Positions 34,080-42,736 of a DNA stretch of 64,000 bases are shown here, in pieces. How positions within the stretch are numbered: the first letter of the stretch is position 1; the number at the start of each line of letters is the position of its first letter. A program made the position numbers and the translations under genes. The DNA comes from DAISKN01 sp963716925 (GTDB lineage Bacteria > Acidobacteriota > Vicinamibacteria > Marinacidobacterales > SMYC01). The notes beneath the pieces are model-generated. The model worked only from the letters and a program-made list of their open reading frames with translations, was not told the DNA's origin and did no database searches. The stretch lies in assembly GCA_963716925.1 (NCBI GenBank), contig CAVQUX010000018.1:310001-374000 (forward strand). The letters run 5' to 3'.

Positions 34080-35358
34080 ACGCCTTCCCCTGAAGGGGAG
34101 CTCCTGGTCTGAGCTCCGGCGCGAGCTCGAGGACGCGAAGTCCACCGATTGCCCTTGGACACGCGGGATGTTCGGCCTATGGTGGCCGAACCCGAGTCCG
34201 GAGATGCTTTCGATCTCGAACGAGGCCTTCGAGATGTTCTCGCACGCGAGTCTCCTCTACGCTCCCTGGGTCGGAAGCGTCCACAAGATCGAGTCGGAGC
34301 TTTCGGGGATGGTTCAAGAGCTGCTGCGCGCTCCCGCCGAGGCTGCAACGACGCTCACTTCCGGTGGCACGGAGAGCAACTTCCTCGCGATCAAGACCGC
34401 GCGCGACTGGGCGCGAGAGAACCGGCGGGAGGCGAAGCGCCCCGAGATCGTCGCGCCCCGAACCGCCCATCCCACGATCAACAAGGCCGCAAACTTTCTG
34501 GGACTCGAGGTCGTGCGCGTACCGGCGGGTCCCGACTATCGCGCCGACGTCAAGGCCATGGCCGAAGCGATCACGTCGAATACGGTGATGCTGGTCGGCT
34601 CGGCGCCGCCCTACACCCACGGCCGCGTCGATGACGTTCCCGCGCTTGCGGAGCTCGCCACTCGTCATCACCTCTGGCTCCACGTCGACGCCTGCGTAGG
34701 CGGCTTCCTGGCTCCCTGGCTGCGCAAGCTCGGGCGGCCGGTTCCCGAGTTCGACTTTTCCGTGCCCGGAGTTTTCTCGGTCTCGGCGGACCTCCACAAG
34801 TTCGCTTATTGCCTGCTGGGCATCTCGAGCATGACCCTTAGAGACCGCGCACTCCTCGCGCACCAACGCTTCGAGTTCTCGGACTGGCCTTACGGGACGT
34901 ATCGCAGCCAGACCTTCGCCGGCTCACGGCCCGCGGGAATCGCCGCCGCCGCCTGGGCGCTCATGCGCCACCTGGGCCAGGATGGCTACCTCGAGATTGC
35001 GCGCGGAATCCTCCGCACCACCGAGCTCTTCGTCACGGGGATCCGTTCCATCCGGGGACTGGAGCTCCTGGCCGAGCCCGAGCTCGGTATCCTCAACGTC
35101 GTTTCGCCGGAGCTGGACATGATGGCGGTGGCCGACGCCATGACGAACCGCGGTTGGCCGGTGGCTCGATTCGAGGAGCCGCCCGCGATCCACCTCCTGA
35201 TGGATTGCGTCGACGACGAATCGGTGGTCCACGATTTTCTGAAAGAGCTGGGAGCGTCGGTGGAAGACGTGCGCGCCGGGCGCGTCCTCCGGTCGAGTAC
35301 CGGGCTCGGCTACGAAGCCCCCTCCTCCGGTGCCGACGGGCCGCCCGAACATCTATAG
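34072..35358 (+). CDS. PLP-dependent decarboxylase / sphingosine-1-phosphate-lyase-like enzyme
   Basis: 428 residues, group II decarboxylase/aminotransferase-V fold. PLP contacts are visible: TLTSGGTESNFLAIK (phosphate, residues 95-109), HVDACVGGFLAPW (Asp207 to the pyridine N), and the Schiff-base lysine K243 in SADLHKFAYCLLG. The sequence is closest in character to the S1P lyase (DPL1) and aspartate/tyrosine decarboxylase branch. The N-terminus (FGLWWPNPSPEMLSI) lacks a membrane anchor, unlike eukaryotic S1P lyase. Its overlap with an amino acid permease gene suggests a decarboxylase whose substrate and product the permease exchanges; that is inference. The end lies 16 bp before the next gene. 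Confidence 0.85.
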   Translation: MNERLPLKGSSWSELRRELEDAKSTDCPWTRGMFGLWWPNPSPEMLSISNEAFEMFSHASLLYAPWVGSVHKIESELSGMVQELLRAPAEAATTLTSGGTESNFLAIKTARDWARENRREAKRPEIVAPRTAHPTINKAANFLGLEVVRVPAGPDYRADVKAMAEAITSNTVMLVGSAPPYTHGRVDDVPALAELATRHHLWLHVDACVGGFLAPWLRKLGRPVPEFDFSVPGVFSVSADLHKFAYCLLGISSMTLRDRALLAHQRFEFSDWPYGTYRSQTFAGSRPAGIAAAAWALMRHLGQDGYLEIARGILRTTELFVTGIRSIRGLELLAEPELGILNVVSPELDMMAVADAMTNRGWPVARFEEPPAIHLLMDCVDDESVVHDFLKELGASVEDVRAGRVLRSSTGLGYEAPSSGADGPPEHL

Positions 35359-35374
35359 CGATTCTTTGCAGACC

Positions 35375-37771
35375 ATGAAGGCCGAAAGACGCCGGTCGGT
35401 GGGACTCGTTGCCGCTCTGGCCGGAGCGGTCCTCGCCGCGGCCCTCGCGTTGACCTGGCTCCTTCGCGCGCCGACGTATTCCGAGCGGCCCGAGCAGACT
35501 GTCCGCCGGCTCTGGACGGAGAGGAGGGTCGAGAAACCCAACCTGGTCCTGATCACTCTCGACACCACACGCGCGGATCACCTCGGCTGCTACGGCGATG
35601 CCCAGGCGAAGACCCCGAACATCGACGCCCTCGCGGGCCGGGGGGTCCTTTTCGAACAGGCTCTCTCCGCAGCTCCGCTGACGCAGCCCGCGCATTCCTC
35701 GCTCATGACGGGTACCTATCCGACTTACCACGGAGTCCGCATCAACGGGAGCACGGCCCTCGGCCAGTCGCAGACGACGCTCGCCGAAGTCCTCACGGCG
35801 CAGGGCTACGAGACCGGGGCTTTCATCGGGGCCTTCGTTCTCGACAGGCGATGGGGGCTGAACCAGGGATTCCGCGTCTACGACGACCAGTTCGATCTCA
35901 AGAAGTACAAGCATCTCGACCTCGCCGGCGTCCAGAGGCCGGCCGACCAGGTCGTGGACGCGGCTCTGGCCTGGCTCGAGAAAGAGAAGCAGGATCCCTT
36001 CTTTGCCTGGATCCATCTCTACGACGCACATACGCCCTATGAGCCCCCGGAGCCCTTCCTGTCGGAGTACGGCGGGCGAGGTCCAGCAGGTCTCTACGAC
36101 GGCGAGATCGCCTTTGTCGACTCGCAGGTGGGGCGTTTCGTGTCCTGGCTCGACGCCAACGGGCTGGACGAGAAGACGATCCTCGTGGTCGTGGGCGATC
36201 ACGGCGAGAGCCTGGGGAGCCACGGGGAGGGGACTCACGGATATTTCGTCTACGACTACGCCATGCGCGTGCCGCTCGTGGTGGCAGCCCCCTTCAGCGA
36301 GCTGCACGCGGTGCGCGTCGAGTCGCAGGTGAGCGTGGTCGACGTCTTTCCGACCGTTCTCTCGCTTCTCGCGATCGATCCCGAGATGCAGGTTCACGGC
36401 CGGTCCCTGCTGCCCGCGATGTTCCAATCCCAGGAGGAGCACGAAGCCTACGCCTACGGAGAGTCCATGACCCCGAGCCTCCAGTTCGGCTGGAGCGCGC
36501 TCTACACCCTGCGTTCGAACCGCTACAAGTGGATCGAGGCGCCGAAGCCCGAGCTGTACGATCTGATCGCGGACCCGGGAGAGACGACGAACCTCTATGA
36601 GCGGCACCCGGAAGTGGCGCGAGAGATGTCGAACGAGCTGGAGCGGCTCATGCGCGAGACCGCCCGGAACGCGCCGGCACCCGAGGCGGCGGACCTCGAC
36701 AAGGAGACGCTCGAGAGCCTGGCCGCGCTCGGATACCTCGGAGGCGGCGTCCCTCGACGGACGCCGGATGCCACGGAGCCGCTCGCCGATCCCAAGGACA
36801 AGCTCCGGATCTTCTCCGCCGTCCAGCAAGCCGGCGAGTTGATGGTCAAAGACCAGCACACCGCCGCCGTCGAGCTCCTCGAGTCGGCGTTGCAGGACGA
36901 TCCGAAGATGTCTCAGGCCCATCTGATGCTGGCCACGTCCTACGCGGAGCTGGGACAGAAACCGAAGGCGAAGGCCCAGTTCGACCTCGTCCTGAAGGAC
37001 GATCCCCAGAGCGTCCAGGCCCTGATCGGCATGGCGAACCTCCTCATCGACGAGGGCAGGTCCGAAGACGTCATCGCGCTCTGCAAGCGGACGCTTTCTC
37101 TCGACGAGCGGAATCCCCAGGCCTACACGCTCCTGGGGGAAGTACAGGCGGGTCTGGGCAATCCCGCGGAGGCCCTCGTCAACTTCGAGAAAGCCCTCGA
37201 GATCCAACCCAAGCTGACCCAGAACCGGCTCAACCTCGCCGGCTCGCTGGTCGAGGTCAAACAGTACGACCGGGCGGAGGGACTGCTGAAGGAAATCACC
37301 CGCGACTTCCCGCGTTTTCCTCTCGCTCACTTCAACCTCGGGCTCCTGTACGAGGAGCAGGGTCAGCTCGAGGAGGCGCGATCGGCCTACGCGGCGGAGG
37401 TCTCGGCTTATCCCGGAGACTTCAAGGCGCGTTTCAACCTCGGCAAGGTTCTCTTCCGGCTGGGAGATCGCGCGGGCTCTCTCGAGCAGATGCGGGAGGT
37501 GATACGGATTGCGCCGAAACAGCCGGAAGGCTATCTGTTCCTGGCCCGCGGGCTCCTCCTGGAATCCGCTCCGATCGACGAGGTCCACGCTCTCGTCGAG
37601 AAAGGGCTGTCGCTCGCCGAGACTCCCGACACCCGGGCGCTCGGCTATTTCGTGCTCGCCGACCTGTACAACCGCATGCGTCGGCCGGACAAGGCGAACG
37701 AGGCGCTACGAAAGGCAGAAGCCTACGCGTCCGAGATCCGATTGAGGTCTCCGGCAACCAGGAATCAATAG
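35375..37771 (+). CDS. Sulfatase-fold (AlkP superfamily) hydrolase fused to TPR repeats
   Basis: 798 residues. There is one N-terminal TM anchor (residues 8-30), then a sulfatase-like domain (about 53-450) with metal motifs LITLDTTRADHLGCYG and VVGDHGESLGSHGEGTHGYF. At least six TPRs follow (about 490-790; for example HLMLATSYAELGQKPKAKAQFDLVL). The nucleophile position reads APLTQPAHSSLMTG: Thr103 stands where true sulfatases have Cys/Ser in C-x-P-x-R. A formylglycine sulfatase is therefore unlikely, and a phosphodiester- or phosphoglycerol-type reaction by a Thr nucleophile is more plausible. It is the third gene of the permease operon (16-bp gap) and overlaps the convergent TPR gene by 7 bp. 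Confidence 0.85.
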   Translation: MKAERRRSVGLVAALAGAVLAAALALTWLLRAPTYSERPEQTVRRLWTERRVEKPNLVLITLDTTRADHLGCYGDAQAKTPNIDALAGRGVLFEQALSAAPLTQPAHSSLMTGTYPTYHGVRINGSTALGQSQTTLAEVLTAQGYETGAFIGAFVLDRRWGLNQGFRVYDDQFDLKKYKHLDLAGVQRPADQVVDAALAWLEKEKQDPFFAWIHLYDAHTPYEPPEPFLSEYGGRGPAGLYDGEIAFVDSQVGRFVSWLDANGLDEKTILVVVGDHGESLGSHGEGTHGYFVYDYAMRVPLVVAAPFSELHAVRVESQVSVVDVFPTVLSLLAIDPEMQVHGRSLLPAMFQSQEEHEAYAYGESMTPSLQFGWSALYTLRSNRYKWIEAPKPELYDLIADPGETTNLYERHPEVAREMSNELERLMRETARNAPAPEAADLDKETLESLAALGYLGGGVPRRTPDATEPLADPKDKLRIFSAVQQAGELMVKDQHTAAVELLESALQDDPKMSQAHLMLATSYAELGQKPKAKAQFDLVLKDDPQSVQALIGMANLLIDEGRSEDVIALCKRTLSLDERNPQAYTLLGEVQAGLGNPAEALVNFEKALEIQPKLTQNRLNLAGSLVEVKQYDRAEGLLKEITRDFPRFPLAHFNLGLLYEEQGQLEEARSAYAAEVSAYPGDFKARFNLGKVLFRLGDRAGSLEQMREVIRIAPKQPEGYLFLARGLLLESAPIDEVHALVEKGLSLAETPDTRALGYFVLADLYNRMRRPDKANEALRKAEAYASEIRLRSPATRNQ

Positions 37772-38817
37772 TTCTCGTCGGGAATCGGAGTCGTCCGGGA
37801 AAGCTCCGCGTACTTCTGCGCCAGCTCTCGCTCTCCAAGGCGCGCGTAGACGTTGGAGAGCAGGTAGTACACCTGAACATCGAGGACCAGGCTCCCCGGG
37901 TTCCGGAGGCCGAGAGCTCGCTCGCCATCTTCGCGCGCGCCCGGGTAGTCCAAGAGCGCCACCTTCAACTTGGCCCGCTCGTAATAGACCCCACGGTGGT
38001 CCGACATAAGCGCAACCGCGCGGTCGAGGTGTGACCGGCTCTCTTCCAGGCGCATTTGCTTGAGGAGAAAGCGCCCGTAGTTGTAGTCGAGGAAGGAGTC
38101 GAAGAAGGGGCCTTCGTTAATCTTCAGCGCGCTGCGATAGGCTTCCTCGGCCCCCTCGGCTTCGCCCAGCGCTTCGCGGCTGAGCGCGAGGTAATCGAAG
38201 GCGAGCGCATCCACGGGGCGCAGCGCGGCGACCTTCTCGAAGCGGGCGGCGGCCTCGGCGGAAAGCCTCAGGCCGAAGAACCAGATTCCCAGCCGATATT
38301 GCGCCTCGGCGTTCGCGGGGTTGAGTCGGGCAGCCTGCTCCAGCGCCTGGAAAGCTTCGTCTATCTGGCCTCTCATGCTCAGGAGCCGCCCTTTGACCAC
38401 GAGCGCCTCCGGACAGCCGGGGTTCAGGGAAAGCGCCCGCGCCGTCAGGTCTTCCGCCGGGGCGGGTTGACCTCGGGAGAGCCAGTACTGCGCGAAGAGT
38501 GCGGGGGCGAGCGCATCGTCGGGGGCGAGCGCCATGGCGCGCGCGAAGAGCCGTTCCGCCTCCCGTGGTTCGCCTCGCGCCGCCCGTAGTCTCGCGAGAC
38601 CGAGGACGACGCCGGCGCAGTCCGCATGGGACGCCGAGAGAGGCTGAAGCTGACGTTCCGCCTCCGTCCACTCGCCCCGGTCCAGTGCCTCCGCAGCCGA
38701 CCGAATCGCTGACTCCACTCCCGCGCACGGACCTCCGGCTCGGTCTTGAGACGACGCGATGGGCTGCGCCAGGAGGACCACATTAATAAGGAGGGCAACC
38801 GTGGTCCGGCCGCTCAT
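37765..38817 (-). CDS. Exported TPR protein
   Basis: 350 residues from ATG 38817, with a signal peptide (TTVALLINVVLLAQPIASSQ) and about seven TPR units. One example is CPEALVVKGRLLSMRGQIDE, followed by AFQALEQAARLNPANAEAQY. No catalytic domain. In the sequence as given, its frame is open continuously with the CRTAC1-like gene upstream, forming one 912-codon frame back to 40500. However, the CRTAC1 gene has its own natural end in another frame at 38814-38816, overlapping this ATG as ATGA. I therefore annotate two genes with a frameshift between them. The two would be translationally coupled and may act together at the cell surface. Confidence 0.75.
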   Translation of the reverse strand: MSGRTTVALLINVVLLAQPIASSQDRAGGPCAGVESAIRSAAEALDRGEWTEAERQLQPLSASHADCAGVVLGLARLRAARGEPREAERLFARAMALAPDDALAPALFAQYWLSRGQPAPAEDLTARALSLNPGCPEALVVKGRLLSMRGQIDEAFQALEQAARLNPANAEAQYRLGIWFFGLRLSAEAAARFEKVAALRPVDALAFDYLALSREALGEAEGAEEAYRSALKINEGPFFDSFLDYNYGRFLLKQMRLEESRSHLDRAVALMSDHRGVYYERAKLKVALLDYPGAREDGERALGLRNPGSLVLDVQVYYLLSNVYARLGERELAQKYAELSRTTPIPDENY

Positions 38818-40500
38818 GGCTCCCTGACCTCGAGAGTCTTGTCGGCCATGACGTCCGTCAGAGTCTGTGTGGTCCCGCTCGGCCAGCGGATTCTCGATCT
38901 CGCGAGCGACGCGGTCGGTGCCGAGGCCGAAGTGCACCCGCTTGTCGGAAGAGCTGGCGTAGCCGACAGCGGTGGTCACGTGATTGTACTGGGTGCGCCC
39001 GGACTCCCCCGTCAGCTTGACCGTAGTACCGATGCCGTCGCGGTTGCTCTTGGTTCCTTCCAGCTGGAGCTCGAGCCAGTGCCCGGCGTCGGCGGTCGCG
39101 TTGTACAGGACTTCGGGCGGCTCTCCGATCACCGAGACGACGACGTCGACAAGGCCGTCGTTGTCCAGGTCACCGAAGGCGCATCCCCGGTGCGCGCGCG
39201 GCCGCCGCATCGCCGCTCCGGCCTCCGCACTCACGTCGCGGAAGCGGCCGTCCCCGATGCCCTGGAAGACGGCGTTTGGCTGCCGGTACCGGTGATGGCC
39301 GAAGAGCTCGATGTTCTCGCTGAGGTGGGAGTTCGCGACGAAGAGTTCCTTGTAGCCGTCGTTGTCGAAATCATAGGCGCCCGTCCCCCACCCGCTCATC
39401 AAGACGGTGGCGAAGCCGAGGCCGGCTCGATAGGTGGCGGGGGAGAAGAAGCGCTCGGCCGTGTTGTAGTAGAGGGGAAAGGTATCCCCGCTCAGGGCGG
39501 TAACGAAGATGTCCGGGCGGCCGTCCTCGTTGAGGTCGCGGAACTCGACGCCCATGCCGGAGACGGGCACCCCGTCCTCCGTGTAGGCGACGGCTGCCTC
39601 CACCGCGTTCTCGACGAACGCGAGGCCGCCCGCGTTCCGGAAAAGGAAGTGTCTCATCCGGTCGTTGGCCACGAAGATGTCGGTGAATCCGTCAGAATCC
39701 GCATCCGCCACCGCGACGCTCATGCCTTTCCCGATGTGGGCTCCGATCCCGGTCGGGCCGGACACGTCGGTGAACCTTCCGCCGCCGTCGTTGCGGTAGA
39801 GAAGGTTCGGGAGCCCCTGGTAGTCGGTGGGCGAACAGTTCACCCGTTTTCCTTCCGCACCGCAGACCCGGTTATTCTCAGGCGACCAGTCCAGGTAGTT
39901 GGCCACGAACAGGTCGAGGTCGGAATCGTTGTCGTAGTCCAGCCAGGCCGCACCGACCGACCACGGTTTCTTGCCGCCGGCTCCGATCCCGGAGACACCG
40001 GCCCGCTCGGTGACGTCGGAGAACGTTCGGTCGCGCTCGTTGCGATAGAGGATGTTTCGGTTCACACCGGTCACGTAGAGGTCGGTCGCGCCATCGTTGT
40101 CGAAGTCGGCGGCCGCAGCCCCCATCGAGTAGCCCTCGCCCTTGACTCCCGCCTCTTCGGTCACGTCGCGGAACCGTCCCGCGCCCTCGTTGCGATAGAG
40201 CCGGTTCCAGAAGCGCGCGTCGTCCTTCACGAGCTCCGGGATTCGCGCGCCGTTGGCGAAGAAGACGTCGAGCCGGCCGTCGTCGTCGAAGTCGAGGAGG
40301 GCGACACCGCCGAGGACGGCGTCGATGATTGGCTTGTCCGGAGTCGTGCCGTTGTCGAGGACGAAGCGGATTCCGGACTCTCGCTGTCGGTCCTCGAACT
40401 GGATGGGACCCACGGTTTGCGGACCAGGAATCCTCGGCGGGGCCGACAGAGTCAGGCCGACACCGAATCCAAAAGCGACATGCGCACGGCGGCGACTCAT
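38814..40500 (-). CDS. CRTAC1-like FG-GAP/ASPIC-UnbV protein (frameshifted near its 3' end)
   Basis: About 560 residues, exported (leader AHVAFGFGVGLTLSAPP). It carries repeated FG-GAP/VCBS calcium-binding motifs of a beta-propeller: VALLDFDDDGRLDVFFANGA, AAADFDNDGATDLYVTG, AVADADSDGFTDIFVAND, AYDFDNDGYKELFVANS, FGDLDNDGLVDVVVS. The C-terminal ASPIC/UnbV domain (NRDGIGTTVKLT...VHFGLGTD) follows. Near 38888-38892 the frame changes. In the original frame the sequence runs on into the TPR gene, while the +1 frame gives IRWPSGTTQTLTDVMADKTL and EVREP-stop, the family's standard ending. One extra base (AA in GAGAATCC) explains it. Function: a secreted surface or adhesion-type propeller, often paired with TPR proteins. 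Confidence 0.8.
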
Positions 40501-40719
40501 CCGTCCTCTTTCGAGGCTGCGGAACGGGCCCGCCACCACGGCGCCCACATCGAGCCCGACACGTTCATGAGGGTAGGAGAAATCATTCTGTTCGGGCAGC
40601 TCCCGGAGCAATACGGCGAGCTCGTGCGTTTCCGCGTCCTCGAGGCGGGTGAGAGCTGCTTCACTCTGGTCATCGTGGCGTCTATCGAAAAGACGTACCT
40701 GCCGGCGATGAGGAAGTAG
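40480..40719 (+). CDS. Possible small protein, unrecognised
   Basis: 79 codons (or 50 from ATG 40567) with G/C-rich third positions and no known motif. The later part reads MRVGEIILFGQLPEQYGELV, then RFRVLEAGESCFTLVIVASI. It overlaps the start of the divergent CRTAC1 gene by 21 bp if begun at 40480, which favours the later start. It occupies the region where the CRTAC1 promoter should be. It may be a true small gene or only a chance open frame. Confidence 0.3.
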   Translation: MRTAATHPSSFEAAERARHHGAHIEPDTFMRVGEIILFGQLPEQYGELVRFRVLEAGESCFTLVIVASIEKTYLPAMRK

Positions 40720-40761
40720 CCGCTCGGACCCGCGCCCAGACCAGGTGTCGGGTCGAACAGA

Positions 40762-42462
40762 TTACCAGGCTGCTGCGTGTCCTTCCCGGCGAGGGTCCGC
40801 GCCCGCGGACAAGACGTTCGTTCGTGGGTAGATCATGATTCCATTGAGCATGCCGTAGGCCTCTTTCGCATCGAGCAGGCGGTGCCCCTTGGCTGCCAAT
40901 GCGGCGCGCGACTCGTCCGTGAACCCCTTCTCCAATCCCAGATCCGTACCCGTCATGTAAGGAATCGAGTTCCCGAGGTACTGCAGGACGAACCGCGGCG
41001 CTTTGACCGCGTCGTGCGCATCCATCTGGAAATCGAGCGCCCGCAAGACGACCTGGAGAATCGTCTGGGGAATCGTCCAGCCGCCGGCGGAGCCGAGTGC
41101 GAAATAGGGCTGGCCGTGGCGGGTGACGATGGTCGGGCTCATCACGAACCGAGGGCGCTCACCGGCCTCGACGAAGTTGATGTCCTGCGGATCGGTGCTG
41201 AAGTACGACATGCCGTTGTTGAAGACGACGCCCGTATCCGGCACCGCCATCCCCGCCGGCAGCATCAGCGTTTGTGTGATGACCACGATGTTGTGGTCGC
41301 GATCGACGACGGTGTGGTTCGTCGTGTGCCCGAAATTGGAGGTCGTCGTGCCCGACGGCCTGGTCGGCGCGTAGAACTGCGCGCGATTCAGGTCGATCCG
41401 GGCAGCCTGCTGCTTCCCGTATTCCTTCGAAAGCAGTTTCTCCAGAGGGATCTTCGCGTAGCTCTTGCCGGTATTGAACGCGTCCTCGTCGATGAACGCG
41501 AGCTTCATCGCCTCCGCGACGAGATGGACGAACTCCGGCGAGTTGTGCTCGAGCGCGCGGACATCGAACTGCTCCAGGATGTTCAAAGCCTGAAGAATCG
41601 TCATGCCCGAGCTCCCGGGCGGCTGACTGTAGACGTCGTAGTCGCGGTAGGTCGTGTGCAGGGGTTCCCCCCACCGCGCCTTGTAATCCGCGAAGTCCTT
41701 GATGGTGAGGAGCCCGCCGTTGTCATGAAAGAACGCCGCGAATTTTTCAGCGAGGGCGCCGCCGTAGAACACGTCCGGCCCTCCCGCCGCGATCGCCTTC
41801 AACGTGTTCGCCAGATCTGCCTGTTTCAGAACATCCGCAGCGGGCCACGGCGCGCCTTCTTTAAAGAAGATGCCGGCGCCGTACGGGTAACGTCCGACCG
41901 CCCCGCCGAATCCTTCGTCGCCGAAGCCCCCGCGCACCGCGGGCGTCATGGCGAACCCTTTTTCCGCGTACTCGATGGCAGGCGCCAGCAATTGGGCCCA
42001 AGTCATCGTTCCATATTGCTCCCGCAAGGCCGCCCAGCCCGCGAGCGAACCGGGAACCAGAGGCGCTACGAAGCTGTCGCGCGCCGGATTGGCGCGGTCC
42101 CAGAGCCGCGCACCCGCGGTGAACATCTCGGGTTTGAACGCCGCCGGGGCGGCACCGACGAAATCGAGCGAGCGAATCTGCTGCTTCTTCGCGTCGTAGA
42201 TCAGCGCGTAGCCTCCCACGCCTCCGAGACCGGACATGAGAGGCTCGACGACAGCCAGCGTCGCCGCGGTGGCCACCGCCGCGTCGAACGCGTTTCCGCC
42301 CTGCTGGAGAATGCGCAGCCCCGCCTGGGCGGCCATGGGCGACGACGTGACGACCATCCCGTTGACGGCCATGACCTGGCCACGGATCCCCGTGGCGGCG
42401 GCAATCAACAGAACGAGAGCGAGCGTCCCGACGACCTTGGGTGACAAGCGAGACTTCTTCAT
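40762..42462 (-). CDS. ggt: Gamma-glutamyltransferase, exported
   Basis: 566 residues, signal peptide LALVLLIAAATGIRG. Ntn-hydrolase that cleaves gamma-glutamyl amides such as glutathione in the periplasm after self-processing. Large-subunit marks are MVVTSSPMAAQAGLRILQQG and PPGSSGMTILQALNILE. The processing site is FGHTTNHTVVDRDHN, with Thr380 the expected N-terminal nucleophile of the small subunit. The small subunit continues with MSYFSTDP and FALGSAGGWTIPQTILQVVL. GGAGG lies 6 bp before ATG 42462; a frame extending to 42552 is unneeded. The ring of active-site Gly/Ser residues differs slightly from E. coli (GSAGG for GSPGG). It is divergent from the TonB receptor. Confidence 0.9.
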   Translation of the reverse strand: MKKSRLSPKVVGTLALVLLIAAATGIRGQVMAVNGMVVTSSPMAAQAGLRILQQGGNAFDAAVATAATLAVVEPLMSGLGGVGGYALIYDAKKQQIRSLDFVGAAPAAFKPEMFTAGARLWDRANPARDSFVAPLVPGSLAGWAALREQYGTMTWAQLLAPAIEYAEKGFAMTPAVRGGFGDEGFGGAVGRYPYGAGIFFKEGAPWPAADVLKQADLANTLKAIAAGGPDVFYGGALAEKFAAFFHDNGGLLTIKDFADYKARWGEPLHTTYRDYDVYSQPPGSSGMTILQALNILEQFDVRALEHNSPEFVHLVAEAMKLAFIDEDAFNTGKSYAKIPLEKLLSKEYGKQQAARIDLNRAQFYAPTRPSGTTTSNFGHTTNHTVVDRDHNIVVITQTLMLPAGMAVPDTGVVFNNGMSYFSTDPQDINFVEAGERPRFVMSPTIVTRHGQPYFALGSAGGWTIPQTILQVVLRALDFQMDAHDAVKAPRFVLQYLGNSIPYMTGTDLGLEKGFTDESRAALAAKGHRLLDAKEAYGMLNGIMIYPRTNVLSAGADPRREGHAAAW

Positions 42463-42561
42463 GACTTCCTCCACACGCACCGGCAATCCACGGGATTGTG
42501 TGCCGGAGCGAACCTGACATGCCACTCCGATGCTGGAACGAGCGTCGTTCATTCTGCCACG

Positions 42562-42624
42562 CGTGAACCATTCACGATGACGTTTTCACGCGATCTTGAC
42601 ACTCCTTCGGTTTTGGAGTCACAC
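42562..42624 (+). promoter_or_regulatory. Candidate control region of the TonB receptor gene
   Basis: A perfect -35 hexamer TTGACA lies at 42596-42601; the -10 at 17-18 bp (TCACAC/CACACT) is poor, so activation may be needed. Just upstream is a perfect dyad CGTGAA-cca-TTCACG (42562-42576), with a third TTCACG half-site at 42585-42590 abutting the -35 region. The spacing suggests a dimeric regulator plus an extra half-site. Confidence 0.4.
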
Positions 42625-42736
42625 TCGGGCCGAGCCGCCATCCACCACTAGCTTCCGCAACGTCGGGCCGCTCATCGCCCGCTGTCTACTCACGTCTGAG
42701 CAAGTCTTGGCTGACGACTTTCGCGGAAGGAGACCC

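Noticed and set aside
35093..37588. An open frame of 831 codons on the minus strand opposite the sulfatase-TPR gene
   Set aside because: It is antisense to a gene with clear motifs; long antisense frames arise from the G/C-rich third codon positions, and its Arg/Glu/Leu-rich translation shows no domain.
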